Below, piece by piece: positions 1 to 7,219 of a stretch of DNA of 9,828 bases. A program made the position numbers and the translations under genes. Where the stretch lies: NCBI GenBank assembly GCA_025997935.1, contig BNVG01000073.1, positions 1 through 9,828 of the forward strand. The letters run 5' to 3'. Below the pieces are notes generated by a model. The model saw only the letters and a program-made list of their open reading frames with translations. It made no database searches and had not been told where the DNA came from. The DNA comes from Synergistales bacterium. GTDB taxonomy: Bacteria; Synergistota; Synergistia; Synergistales; Aminobacteriaceae. Position 1 is the stretch's first letter, and each line of letters starts with the position of its first letter.

Positions 1-57
1 GGGCTTGGGATAGCGGCGCTCGCGCTTCCGCTATTGGGTTTAGGGCGCAAAAAGTAG
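1..57 (+). CDS. C-terminal end of a gene cut by the window edge
   Basis: Frame 1 from the first base is open for 18 codons and ends at TAG (55-57). The residues are small and hydrophobic (GLGIAALALPLLG) and end in a basic GRKK tail, which is what the last membrane helix and cytoplasmic tail of an integral membrane protein look like. A strong plus-strand terminator begins 11 bases after the stop, which supports a real gene end here. The tail is too short to name a family. It converges on the TRAP operon coming from the other side. Confidence 0.55.
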   Translation, partial: GLGIAALALPLLGLGRKK

Positions 58-67
58 ATTTGAACGC

Positions 68-100
68 ATAGGGGCGGCCAAGCGCGTCGCCCCTATTTTT
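68..100 (+). terminator. Rho-independent terminator of the partial left-hand gene
   Basis: A perfect 9-bp stem (ATAGGGGCG at 68-76, CGCCCCTAT at 88-96) with an 11-base loop is followed by a T run at 96-100. The T run is on the plus-strand side, so it serves the gene ending at 57. On the minus strand the hairpin is followed by TATGCG rather than a T run, so it would be a poor terminator for dctM even though it directly follows the dctM stop codon. Confidence 0.8.
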
Positions 101-1357
101 CTATCCGAATACAGCGTTCGGCAAAAACAGCACGATCTGCGGGAAGAACACCAAAACCCCTATCAATATAAGTAGCATGATATAAAAGGGCATAGCCTCC
201 CGCACTGTTTCCTCCGGGGCGCAGCCCATTATCTCGGATGTGGAATAGAGCGCCACGCCGACCGGTGGCGTCATTATTCCGGCCGTGACCGTGGTCATCA
301 TCACGACGCCGAAATGCACCGGGTCTATGCCGAGCCTCGTTATGACAGGGATAAACACGGGTGTCATAAGGAGCGCTATTACGCCGGTCTCTATGAACAT
401 CCCCGCGATAACCAAGATGACGATTATCAGGATAAGCAGGACATGCTGGTTTGATGTCAGGCCGAGTAGCGCCTCGGCTATGGTCTGAGGTATGCGCCCG
501 AACACGATGGCGTAGCCGAACGTGCCCGAAAGCCCCAGGATAAGCATCAGGACGCCCACGTCGGCCAAAGTCTGACGCGCCGTCTCCCAGAGCGTCTTCA
601 GCGTCATCTCCTTGTAGACCGCCATGCCCACAAAGACGGCGTAGCCGGCCGCGAAAGCGCCGGACTCGGACGGCGTGAACACGCCAAAGCGTATTCCCGC
701 TATCAGGATAAAGGGAAATATCAGCGCCCACATGTTTTGCCAAACTGCGCGGACGACCTCGCCGAATTTGGGCGGACGCGGGGACATCGGCATGTAGCCG
801 CGGCGCTTTGACGTGATATGCACCGTAGTCATAAAAAACACCATCATCAAAAGGCCGGGTATCACCCCGCCGACAAAAAGCCGCCCAATGGAGACCTCCC
901 CGACGGAGCCGTATATGACAAACCCCATGCTTGGCGGAATGGTGCACGTTATGAGGGAGGTCAGGCCGTTTACCGCCGCGCCGTAGCCCCTCGCGTAGCC
1001 CTGTTTTATCATGTCGGGGCCGAGTATGCGGCTTTCCATGACCGCGTCGGCGTTGGCGGAGCCGGACACGCCACCCATCAGCGTGCTCATTATGACGCTC
1101 ACCTGCGCGAGGCTACCCGGCAAATGCCCCACAAGCACGCGCGACAGGCCGACAAGGCGGGAGGTTATGCCGCTCGAGTTCATAAGGTTTCCCGCGAAGA
1201 TGAAAAGCGGGATAGCCAGAATAGTGAAGTTCTGCGTCTGGGCGACTATGCGCTGTACGCTCACCACAACAGGTATGTCAGGGTTTATTTTTATCGTGAA
1301 CAACCCGGGCATACCCATAAACAGCAAAAACAAAAACACGGCTACCAATAAAACCAC
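101..1357 (-). CDS. dctM: TRAP transporter large permease subunit DctM
   Basis: This is the large membrane subunit of a tripartite ATP-independent periplasmic transporter. It forms the ion-coupled channel in the inner membrane and takes solute from DctP. The protein is 418 residues, normal for the family, and is made of about a dozen hydrophobic segments. Family landmarks seen are GGVSGSANADA (95-105), FTPSESGAFAAGYA (227-240), the MFIETG helix start (320-325) and TAGIMTPPVG (358-367). The start is GTG at 1357, preceded by AGGGGG with 7 bases of spacing; that ribosome site begins in the stop codon of dctQ, so the two genes are only 12 bases apart and are probably co-translated. The transported substrate cannot be told from this subunit. 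It is likely an organic acid, which is family knowledge rather than something visible here. Confidence 0.93.
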   Translation of the reverse strand: MVLLVAVFLFLLFMGMPGLFTIKINPDIPVVVSVQRIVAQTQNFTILAIPLFIFAGNLMNSSGITSRLVGLSRVLVGHLPGSLAQVSVIMSTLMGGVSGSANADAVMESRILGPDMIKQGYARGYGAAVNGLTSLITCTIPPSMGFVIYGSVGEVSIGRLFVGGVIPGLLMMVFFMTTVHITSKRRGYMPMSPRPPKFGEVVRAVWQNMWALIFPFILIAGIRFGVFTPSESGAFAAGYAVFVGMAVYKEMTLKTLWETARQTLADVGVLMLILGLSGTFGYAIVFGRIPQTIAEALLGLTSNQHVLLILIIVILVIAGMFIETGVIALLMTPVFIPVITRLGIDPVHFGVVMMTTVTAGIMTPPVGVALYSTSEIMGCAPEETVREAMPFYIMLLILIGVLVFFPQIVLFLPNAVFG

Positions 1358-1369
1358 AAGCTCGCCCCC

Positions 1370-1873
1370 TTAGACGACGTCCCGTCCGTCGTTTTGGGCG
1401 ACGGGCGCGCCGTAAATCTGATTTTTGAGCTTTATGGACATTGAGATTATCATCAAAACCGCGCACACAGGTATGCTGGCCGTTATGTAAGAGTAGCTCA
1501 CGGCTATGTTCTGAAACTGCCGCTTGGCGTTGCTTATGCAAAGCGGCACGCCGTACGCTACAAGAACGACGAGAAAGGCTATTATGACGACAGACCAGGT
1601 GACGGCGATATATTTTTGGGCTTTGGGGGGAAAACGCTTGACCAGAAAATCGACGTTGATTATCCTGTTCAGGCGTATCCCGACATCCGCGCCCATAAAC
1701 GAAACCCAGGCGAAAAGCATCAGCGAAATATCCATCCCCCAGTTTATGGGGTATCCTATGGCCCGCCCCAGAGCCGACAACAAAACCAATGCCGTCATGG
1801 CGATAAGCCCGAGGGTGGCGAGCGTCTCCTCAATTTTGCAGACCGCGCCGTAAAATTTTTTAACGGCAAGCAT
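1370..1873 (-). CDS. dctQ: TRAP transporter small permease subunit DctQ
   Basis: This is the small membrane subunit that pairs with DctM in the inner membrane of a TRAP transporter. It is 167 residues with four hydrophobic segments (roughly 17-36, 47-62, 86-108 and 127-148), the usual size and topology. Family-like features are the ETLATLGLIAMTALVLLS first helix, the NWGMDISLMLFAW segment and the basic loop ADVGIRLNRIINVDFL. The start ATG at 1873 has an excellent ribosome site, AGGAGG at 1881-1886, with 7 bases of spacing. It lies between dctP upstream and dctM downstream on the same strand. Two hairpins precede it, so its expression probably depends on readthrough from dctP or on processing of the mRNA. 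Confidence 0.92.
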   Translation of the reverse strand: MLAVKKFYGAVCKIEETLATLGLIAMTALVLLSALGRAIGYPINWGMDISLMLFAWVSFMGADVGIRLNRIINVDFLVKRFPPKAQKYIAVTWSVVIIAFLVVLVAYGVPLCISNAKRQFQNIAVSYSYITASIPVCAVLMIISMSIKLKNQIYGAPVAQNDGRDVV

Positions 1874-1894
1874 TCACACACCTCCTGATCTATG

Positions 1895-1928
1895 TTTTTC
1901 GTGGGAGCGACCTCGCTCCCACGAAAAA
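1895..1928. repeat. Perfect 16-bp palindrome in the dctP-dctQ spacer
   Basis: TTTTTCGTGGGAGCGA (1895-1910) and its exact reverse complement (1913-1928) are separated by only CC. On the minus-strand mRNA this hairpin lies directly upstream of the dctQ ribosome site and overlaps the T run of the dctP terminator. It is not followed by a T run on the minus strand, so it is more likely an mRNA-stabilising or processing hairpin, or an intergenic repeat copy, than a second terminator. Confidence 0.7.
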
Positions 1929-1963
1929 GCCGCGTGACGCGAAAATGTTTCGCACCACGCGGC
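1924..1963 (-). terminator. Terminator or attenuator after dctP
   Basis: Read on the minus strand, GCCGCGTG pairs with CACGCGGC and an inner GCGAAA pairs with TTTCGC, giving a nearly continuous 16-bp stem (two G-U pairs) with a CAT loop at 1929-1963. Five T residues follow at 1928-1924. It begins about 20 bases after the dctP stop. Because dctQ and dctM lie downstream on the same strand without a clear promoter of their own, this probably acts as a partial terminator that makes DctP more abundant than the permease. Confidence 0.8.
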
Positions 1964-1983
1964 AAACTTACACGTAAAGGCAG

Positions 1984-2985
1984 TCAGTTCTTGCCAATCT
2001 CATTATAAATCTGCTTGCGGAGAGCCGTGAAACCCAAAACGTCGTAGGCTTTCTTGGCCGCTTCTTTGAACGCCGCTACGTCAACCTGCACGACCTCCAT
2101 GCCCTTCTCGACCATCTGAGCCTCGTACTTGTCGGAAAGCTCGATGTTCTGCGCGGAGGTCAGCTCGCCCTGCTTCGTGAACTCCTCGATAAGCAACTTC
2201 TGGAAGGGCTCCGGGATGGTCTTGAACCACTTCTCGCCGACTATCATGCCGTTAAGGAGCTGAAAATGCCCCGTCTTGTTGATGTATTTAAGCACTTCGT
2301 AGACGCGGAGGCCCCAGTTGGCGGAGTGCTGGCTCTCGCAGCCGTCGATGTTCTTCTGCTGAACGGCCGTATAGACATCGGGCCAGCTCATGGCTACGGG
2401 CGTCGCGCCCAGAGAGCGAATGGACTCCGACCACGCGGGAGCGCCGGGGGTGCGGATACGCAAACCGTTGAGATCCTCGGGCTTTTTTACGGGCTTGTTC
2501 GTCATAAACTGACGCGCTCCGGCGAACCAGTTGAACGAGAGGACGCGAATGTCGTTCTCCTCGGCCAATCTGCGGACGCACTCTTTCCAGTAATTCGTGC
2601 CCTGCACCTTCACGAGGTCGTTGTAGTCGTCGGCGAAATAAGCCACGCCGACAATACCTATCTCCTTGACGTAGTTGGCCATACGCCCGGCGTCCGTCAC
2701 GACCGCGACGTTCACGCCCTGCAACGCCTGCTCGATGACGTCCTCGTCGCTACCGAGCTGCGCGCTGGGGTAGACCAAGATCTTGAGCTTTCCGCCGGTG
2801 CGAGATTCGACGCGGGACGCGATAGCGCGGAAGCCCTCGCAAAACGGGTCTGAATCAGCCATCTGAGTCGAGACCCTGAGCGTGTACTCCTTGCCGTCGC
2901 CCTCAACTTCCGCAGCCAAGACAACCGGAACAAAAACCAAAGAAAGCGCCAAAACAAACGCAAAAGCCAAAACCTTAATTTTCAC
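1984..2985 (-). CDS. dctP: TRAP transporter solute-binding protein DctP
   Basis: This periplasmic binding protein captures the substrate and delivers it to DctQM. It has 333 residues, with a signal peptide (basic KIK, then a hydrophobic stretch to about residue 23, cleavage probably near VLA-A). The mature protein shows the family fold signatures: RVSTQMADSDPF near the N-terminus, GARQFMTNKPVKKPEDLNGLRIRTPGAP with the likely carboxylate-binding arginine at R178, and PDVYTAVQQKNIDGCE. The start is GTG at 2985. A longer version from ATG at 3000 is wrong because GGAGGGG at 2992-2998 lies inside it and sits 6 bases before the GTG as its ribosome site. The gene heads the operon dctP-dctQ-dctM. The substrate is not determined; a C4-dicarboxylate or related acid is a family-based guess. 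Confidence 0.93.
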   Translation of the reverse strand: MKIKVLAFAFVLALSLVFVPVVLAAEVEGDGKEYTLRVSTQMADSDPFCEGFRAIASRVESRTGGKLKILVYPSAQLGSDEDVIEQALQGVNVAVVTDAGRMANYVKEIGIVGVAYFADDYNDLVKVQGTNYWKECVRRLAEENDIRVLSFNWFAGARQFMTNKPVKKPEDLNGLRIRTPGAPAWSESIRSLGATPVAMSWPDVYTAVQQKNIDGCESQHSANWGLRVYEVLKYINKTGHFQLLNGMIVGEKWFKTIPEPFQKLLIEEFTKQGELTSAQNIELSDKYEAQMVEKGMEVVQVDVAAFKEAAKKAYDVLGFTALRKQIYNEIGKN

Positions 2986-3091
2986 TGCGAACCCCTCCAT
3001 AAAGTTAAGATAATTTCCAATGCCCTTTATTGTAATTCCTGATTGTAGTTTTAGAAAGACGCGTCATTAATAAATCTGTCAATAAGTCAGA

Positions 3092-3123
3092 AAAAAAGTA
3101 TATTATTAAAAAAGTATATTATT
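3092..3123. repeat. Exact tandem repeat, 2 x 16 bp
   Basis: AAAAAAGTATATTATT occurs twice head to tail (3092-3107 and 3108-3123). Each minus-strand copy contains a TATACT hexamer. It lies in the middle of the divergent spacer, so it could be a doubled promoter element, an UP-like A/T tract or a regulator site. A chance replication-slippage duplication is also possible. Confidence 0.75.
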
Positions 3124-3150
3124 ATAAAACAAAACCAAAACGCCTGTTTT

Positions 3151-3156
3151 TATAAT
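3151..3156 (+). promoter_or_regulatory. Possible -10 box for metG-guaA
   Basis: TATAAT, a full match to the sigma70 -10 consensus, lies 54 bases before the metG start codon. The expected -35 position 17 bases upstream (3128-3133) reads AACAAA, which is a poor match, though the surrounding sequence is A-rich and might compensate. The assignment is tentative. Confidence 0.35.
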
Positions 3157-3209
3157 CTGAGATTAATATACAAAATTTAGTACGGTTAATTCGATACGGA
3201 GGTCACATT

Positions 3210-5138
3210 ATGAAAAGTTTTTATATCACCACTCCGATTTACTACGTAAACGACATCCCGCACATAGGACACGCCTACACGACCATAGCGTGCGACGTCA
3301 TGGCCCGCTACAAGCGCATGAAGGGCTTCGACACGCATTTTCTGACCGGCACGGACGAACACGGACAGAAGATTCAGCAGGCGGCCGAGGCCAAGGGCAT
3401 GACGCCGCAGGAGCTTGTGGACAAGATACACGTCAACTTCCGCGAGCTCTGGAAGGCTCTCAACATCTCAAACGACGACTTTATCCGCACGACCGAAGAC
3501 AGGCATATCCGCGCCGTGCAGTCCATGTTCAAAAAGCTCATTGACCAGGGCGACATATACAAGGGCAGCTACGAGGGCTGGTACTGCGTGCCCTGCGAAA
3601 CTTACGTCCCGGAGTCGAGCATGGGCGAGGGCCGCACCTGCCCCGACTGCGGACGTCCTCTCACCACGATGAAGGAGGAAAGCTATTTCTTCCGCGCGGC
3701 TAAGTACGTCCCGCAGCTCATAGAGCATTATGAGAAAAACTTGCAGGGCGTCATGCCCCGTATCCGCTACAACGAGATAATGAGCTTTCTCAGGGGCGAG
3801 GTTCGCGACCAGTCCGTCTCGCGAACGACCCTGAAATGGGGCATACCTATTCCAAGCGACGAGAAGCATGTCGTCTACGTTTGGTTCGACGCGCTTATCA
3901 ACTACGCCACAGCCGTAGGCTATCTCGACGACCCGGAGATGTTCAAGCGGTATTGGCCGAATGTCCGGCACATGGTGGGCAAGGATATAATCCGCTTTCA
4001 CTGCGTAATATGGCCCCTCATGCTCTTGGCCCTCGGCATAAACGTGCCCGTGTCCGTCATAGCGCACGGCTGGTGGACTGTGGACGGCGAAAAGATGAGC
4101 AAGTCCAAGGGCAACGTCGTGGATCCGTTTAAGATGGCCGAGGTCTACGGCGCGGACGCTTTCAGGTACTTCCTGCTGCGCGAGGTGCCCTTCGGCAACG
4201 ACGGGGATTTCTCGGAAGCCGCGATGGTCGGGCGCATAAACAGCGACCTCGCCAACGACCTCGGCAACCTCCTGAACAGAACCTTACAGATGATAATGAA
4301 TTACTCGGGCGGAGTCGTCCCCGAAGCGCGGGGGAAAGACGCCCTGAGCGAAGACGTGCGCGCGTTGGCCGAGTCTACTGTGGCGCAGGTTGACGGCGTC
4401 ATGGAGACCTTCTCCTACGACGAGGCTTTGAAGCTGATATGGGTTTTCATAGCGCGCGCCAACAAGTACATCGATGAGACAAGCCCCTGGAAGCTCGACA
4501 AAGAAGGCCAAAAAGAGAAGCTCTCCACCGTGTTGCTGACGCTTTACGAGACGCTGAGGCTCTCGGCCCTTTTGGTGGCTCCGTTTATCCCGGACTCGGC
4601 CATAAGGATATGGAAACAGCTCGGTCTCTCTGGCTCGCCCCTCGCTTCTTTGATTGACGATTTTAGGTGGGGCGATGGCGCGCTCTCTAAAGTGGCCAAG
4701 GCGGAGGTGCTGTTTCCCCGTATCGACGTTGAGGAGTGGAAAAAGGCGCGCGCGAGCGCGGCTGCGCCAAAGGAAGGCGGCGCAACGCCAATAGAGCATG
4801 AGCCCGAAATAGGCATAGAGGGCTTCAAAACTGTTGAAATGCGCGTAGCTCAGGTCATAAAAGTGGAGGAAATTCCTAAGTCCAAAAACCTCTATAAGCT
4901 CGACGTGGATCTTGGTTACGAAAAGCGCGTGATATGCTCGGGTATCAAAAGGTTCTTCAAGCCGGAGGAGTTAGAGGGACGCCGTATCGTTATGGTGACG
5001 AACCTCAAGCCCGCGAAGCTCTGCGGCATAGAGAGCAACGGCATGATTTTGGCTGCGAGTGTGCACGAAGAAGGTAACGAGCAGGTGAGCCTCATCGTCC
5101 CCGCGTCGGACATTCCGCTCGGAAGCCGCGTGAAATAG
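3210..5138 (+). CDS. metG: Methionyl-tRNA synthetase
   Basis: This class I aminoacyl-tRNA synthetase charges tRNA-Met in the cytoplasm. It has 642 residues. The N-terminal catalytic Rossmann domain has the HIGH motif at residues 18-21 and a zinc knuckle with four cysteines (C126, C129, C144, C147). The WFDALINY segment is at 225-232 and the KMSKS loop at 295-299. An alpha-helical anticodon-binding domain follows. A linker rich in Ala, Glu and Pro (about 508-533) leads to a C-terminal OB-fold tRNA-binding domain (about 534-642, FKTVEMRVAQVIKVEE through VTNLKPAKLCGIESNGMILAA), as in the long dimeric bacterial form. The start ATG follows GGAGGT (3199-3204) at good spacing. guaA begins 21 bases after the stop on the same strand. 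Confidence 0.97.
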   Translation: MKSFYITTPIYYVNDIPHIGHAYTTIACDVMARYKRMKGFDTHFLTGTDEHGQKIQQAAEAKGMTPQELVDKIHVNFRELWKALNISNDDFIRTTEDRHIRAVQSMFKKLIDQGDIYKGSYEGWYCVPCETYVPESSMGEGRTCPDCGRPLTTMKEESYFFRAAKYVPQLIEHYEKNLQGVMPRIRYNEIMSFLRGEVRDQSVSRTTLKWGIPIPSDEKHVVYVWFDALINYATAVGYLDDPEMFKRYWPNVRHMVGKDIIRFHCVIWPLMLLALGINVPVSVIAHGWWTVDGEKMSKSKGNVVDPFKMAEVYGADAFRYFLLREVPFGNDGDFSEAAMVGRINSDLANDLGNLLNRTLQMIMNYSGGVVPEARGKDALSEDVRALAESTVAQVDGVMETFSYDEALKLIWVFIARANKYIDETSPWKLDKEGQKEKLSTVLLTLYETLRLSALLVAPFIPDSAIRIWKQLGLSGSPLASLIDDFRWGDGALSKVAKAEVLFPRIDVEEWKKARASAAAPKEGGATPIEHEPEIGIEGFKTVEMRVAQVIKVEEIPKSKNLYKLDVDLGYEKRVICSGIKRFFKPEELEGRRIVMVTNLKPAKLCGIESNGMILAASVHEEGNEQVSLIVPASDIPLGSRVK

Positions 5139-5159
5139 CGAGAAGCGGGGTGTCGTCGT

Positions 5160-6704
5160 TTGGATAATATCGTCATCATAGATTGCGGCTCGCAGTTTAC
5201 ACAGCTTATAGCGCGCAGAACCCGCGAGATGAAAATTCACAGCGTCGTCCTGCCCTGGGACGTCACGGCGGAGCGCGTACGCGAACAAACCCCAAGCGGA
5301 GTGATAATCTCGGGCGGCCCGGACAGCGTAAACGAAGAGGGCGCAATTGCGTTGGAGCGAGAGATTTTTGAGCTGGACGTCCCCATATTGGGCATTTGTT
5401 ATGGTATGCAGCTTTTGGCCGCCGCGCTCGGCGGGCGGGTGGCGAGCGGAGACGGGCACGAATATGGAACTACGCCGGTAAAGCTCTCGGGCGAGGGCGC
5501 GCTTTTCGCGTCGGTTCCGCGCGAGTTTGAGGTTCTGATGAGCCACGGAGACCACGTAGAGGACGCCCCGAGCGGTTTTCATGTGGTCGCCCGGACGCAA
5601 AACGGCGTCACGGCCGCTATGGAAAGCGGTGACGCGCGGCGCTTTGGCTTGCAGTTTCACCCGGAGGTCAAGCACACTCAGCACGGCGAGAACATCTTGC
5701 GAAATTTTCTTTTCGGCGTATGCAAATGCAAAGGCGACTGGGACTTGGGCGACTGGATAGAGCGCGCCGTATCCGACATAAGAGAGCGCGTGGGGACCGA
5801 CGGCGTTATATGCGGGCTTTCGGGCGGCGTGGACTCAAGCGTCGCGGCGGCCCTCGTGCATCGCGCCATAGGAAAACAATTGGAGTGCGTCTTTGTAGAC
5901 CACGGCCTGTTGCGCCTGAACGAGGCTCAAGAGGTGTTGGCCTCTTACGCCGGCCTTGGTCTGTCAGTACACAGCGTGGACGCCTCGGAGCTTTTCTTAG
6001 GCAAACTAAAGGGTGTTACGGACCCCGAGAAAAAGCGCAAGATAATAGGCAAGCTCTTTATAAAGGCGTTCGACGAGAAATCGGCTGAGATTAAAAAAGG
6101 CTCTAAAACCCGCGCCGCGTGGCTTTTGCAGGGGACAATATACCCCGACGTAATTGAGAGCGGCGGCAAAAAGAAGGGCGCGGCCGTAATAAAATCGCAC
6201 CACAACGTGGGCGGCCTCCCTAAACGAATGAAGATGAAGCTGCTTGAACCGCTGCGCGACCTCTTCAAGGACGAAGTGCGCGAGATAGGCCGCCTCTTGG
6301 GCGTGCCAAGCGCGATAGTAGACCGGCACCCTTTCCCCGGCCCCGGCTTGGCCGTGCGCTGCCTCGGCCACATCACAAAAGAGCGCCTCGACACCCTGAG
6401 GGCGGCTGACGCGATATTCCGCGACGAGCTTATCGCGGCTGGGCTTTACGAGGGGATATGGCAGTCGTTTTGCGTGCTGCTACCGGTGAAGACCGTGGGC
6501 GTAATGGGCGACGGACGCACTTACAGCGAGGTTCTGGCGCTTCGCGCCGTGGACTCCACAGACGCGATGACCGCGTCCTGGACGCGCCTCCCGTTAGACC
6601 TGCTCGACCTCGTCTCAAAGCGCATATGCAACGAAGTCCGAGGCGTCAACCGCGTCGTGATGGATATTACGTCAAAGCCCCCGGCGACGATTGAGTGGGA
6701 ATGA
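5160..6704 (+). CDS. guaA: GMP synthase (glutamine-hydrolysing)
   Basis: The enzyme converts XMP to GMP using ATP and glutamine, the last step of guanine nucleotide synthesis in the cytoplasm. The 514 residues comprise a class I glutamine amidotransferase domain (1-190) with triad Cys80 in GICYGMQ, His167 and Glu169 in QFHPEV. Next is the ATP-pyrophosphatase domain with P-loop SGGVDSS at 221-227, then the C-terminal dimerisation domain ending TSKPPATIEWE. The start is TTG at 5160: the protein begins MDNIVIIDCGSQFTQLIARR, exactly where family members begin, and GGGGTG at 5147-5152 is a fair ribosome site. It shares a strand with metG and is 21 bases from it. The gene is complete, but the sequence after its stop is foreign in style, as expected when an element integrates into the guaA 3' end and keeps the last codons. 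Confidence 0.97.
   Translation: MDNIVIIDCGSQFTQLIARRTREMKIHSVVLPWDVTAERVREQTPSGVIISGGPDSVNEEGAIALEREIFELDVPILGICYGMQLLAAALGGRVASGDGHEYGTTPVKLSGEGALFASVPREFEVLMSHGDHVEDAPSGFHVVARTQNGVTAAMESGDARRFGLQFHPEVKHTQHGENILRNFLFGVCKCKGDWDLGDWIERAVSDIRERVGTDGVICGLSGGVDSSVAAALVHRAIGKQLECVFVDHGLLRLNEAQEVLASYAGLGLSVHSVDASELFLGKLKGVTDPEKKRKIIGKLFIKAFDEKSAEIKKGSKTRAAWLLQGTIYPDVIESGGKKKGAAVIKSHHNVGGLPKRMKMKLLEPLRDLFKDEVREIGRLLGVPSAIVDRHPFPGPGLAVRCLGHITKERLDTLRAADAIFRDELIAAGLYEGIWQSFCVLLPVKTVGVMGDGRTYSEVLALRAVDSTDAMTASWTRLPLDLLDLVSKRICNEVRGVNRVVMDITSKPPATIEWE
6685..6704 (+). other. Probable left attachment site (attL) at the guaA 3' end
   Basis: The last codons of guaA (around ATTGAGTGGGAATGA, 6690-6704) encode the very conserved C-terminus and are a known integration hotspot for tyrosine-recombinase elements. 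Composition and gene content change immediately afterwards, and a tyrosine recombinase follows within 1.6 kb. No second copy of this core is present in the window, so the exact limits of the core and the position of attR cannot be fixed here. Confidence 0.5.
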
Positions 6705-6716
6705 TGAAACATAGCC

Positions 6717-6742
6717 AAAAAAACCTGTATTTATGCGGGTTT
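6717..6742 (-). terminator. Weak terminator facing guaA
   Basis: On the minus strand AAACCCG pairs with CAGGTTT (7 bp, one G-U pair) around an 8-base loop and runs into a further T tract (complement of 6717-6720). It would stop minus-strand transcripts from the element before they run antisense into guaA. The stem is short, so confidence is limited. Confidence 0.4.
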
Positions 6743-6763
6743 AAGAGATTGAAATCGGTCTCG

Positions 6764-6781
6764 TGGCAACGTTTTGGCAAC
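6764..6781 (+). repeat. Direct repeat TGGCAAC x2 near the element end
   Basis: TGGCAAC occurs at 6764-6770 and again at 6775-6781. The start-to-start distance is 11 bases, about one helical turn. Short, helically phased direct repeats just inside an element end resemble the arm-type sites bound by the N-terminal domain of tyrosine recombinases. A role in recombination is inferred from position only. Confidence 0.35.
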
Positions 6782-6803
6782 ATCTGATTATTCTCCATAA
6801 AGT

Positions 6804-6845
6804 AAAGAGCTAACTGATTTTGAGTGTCAGTTAGCTCTTTTTGTT
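6804..6845. terminator. Strong, probably bidirectional terminator
   Basis: A perfect 14-bp stem (AAAGAGCTAACTGA at 6804-6817, TCAGTTAGCTCTTT at 6827-6840) has a 9-base loop. On the plus strand it is followed by TTTTTGTTTT, which makes it a good terminator for readthrough from guaA. On the minus strand it is followed by TTTACTTTAT and lies about 35 bases after the stop of the gene at 6875-7219, so it can also end the regulator operon. Confidence 0.8.
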
Positions 6846-6874
6846 TTGCCAGAATCAAACGCCAATGCGCTCAG

Positions 6875-7219
6875 TTAGTCATCAAAGATTGTCTTTAAAA
6901 GATTGATAATATCTCGACCTGTATTATGAACCGTATCGTGCTCCTCGCGCTGTCCATCGTCATCATGATATTTATAGTTTTCTTCTATACGAACACCATC
7001 ATCATCACCCTTTAAGGTGTACGTGGTTTCTTCTTCTCGAGTATATTTACCATCAGAAGACCAGCTTGTAAATTTGTTCTTAACACTTTTAGATTGCCCG
7101 CTATATTTCTGTTGGTTTGTGGTGAGATCGTATAAAGTATCAACCTCATCATCTTTAAAGCGGCCTTTTGCTAAATCAATGTGCTCGCTTATTATTTTCT
7201 TTTTCTCTTTCTTATTCAC
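6875..7219 (-). CDS. Small acidic hydrophilic protein of unknown function
   Basis: I do not recognise this 114-residue protein. It starts at GTG (7219), 8 bases inside the end of the upstream XRE regulator gene, with AAGGAG ahead of it, so translation is probably coupled. The N-terminus is lysine-rich (NKKEKKK) and followed by a predicted helix, and the middle is polar (NQQKYSGQSKSVKNKF). The later part alternates charged and beta-prone residues (EETTYTLKGDDDGVRIEENYKYHDDDGQ), and the C-terminus is a helix (GRDIINLLKTIFDD). There is no signal peptide, membrane segment, metal-binding cluster or known catalytic motif. Its place behind the element's regulator suggests a modulator of that regulator or an accessory (maintenance or immunity) cargo protein, but this is a guess from position. 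Confidence 0.72.
   Translation of the reverse strand: MNKKEKKKIISEHIDLAKGRFKDDEVDTLYDLTTNQQKYSGQSKSVKNKFTSWSSDGKYTREEETTYTLKGDDDGVRIEENYKYHDDDGQREEHDTVHNTGRDIINLLKTIFDD

Larger units (their letters stand above)
2986..3209. promoter_or_regulatory. AT-rich divergent intergenic region, dctP / metG
   Basis: There is no gene in this spacer between two divergent operons. It is much richer in A and T than the flanking genes. On the minus strand it has several good -10 hexamers (TATACT at 3097-3102 and 3113-3118, TATAAT at 3121-3126) and a perfect TTGACA at 3077-3082, but no well-spaced -35/-10 pair that I would call confidently for dctP. It also holds a 16-bp tandem repeat. I see no T-box or riboswitch structure. 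Confidence 0.5.

Noticed and set aside
3001..3209. T-box or methionine riboswitch leader upstream of metG
   Set aside because: The leader from the plausible -10 box is only about 50 bases, and no specifier stem, T-box sequence or terminator/antiterminator pair is seen.
4971..5684. Minus-strand 237-codon frame, and similar long antisense frames in metG and dctP (for example 3468-4067 and 2266-2853)
   Set aside because: They lie opposite unmistakable genes in GC-rich sequence where antisense frames stay open by chance. None shows a family motif or a convincing start.
6667..6858. Minus-strand 63-codon frame across the guaA/element junction
   Set aside because: It runs antisense into the conserved end of guaA, spans two terminator hairpins and has no ribosome site. 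It is most likely a chance frame.
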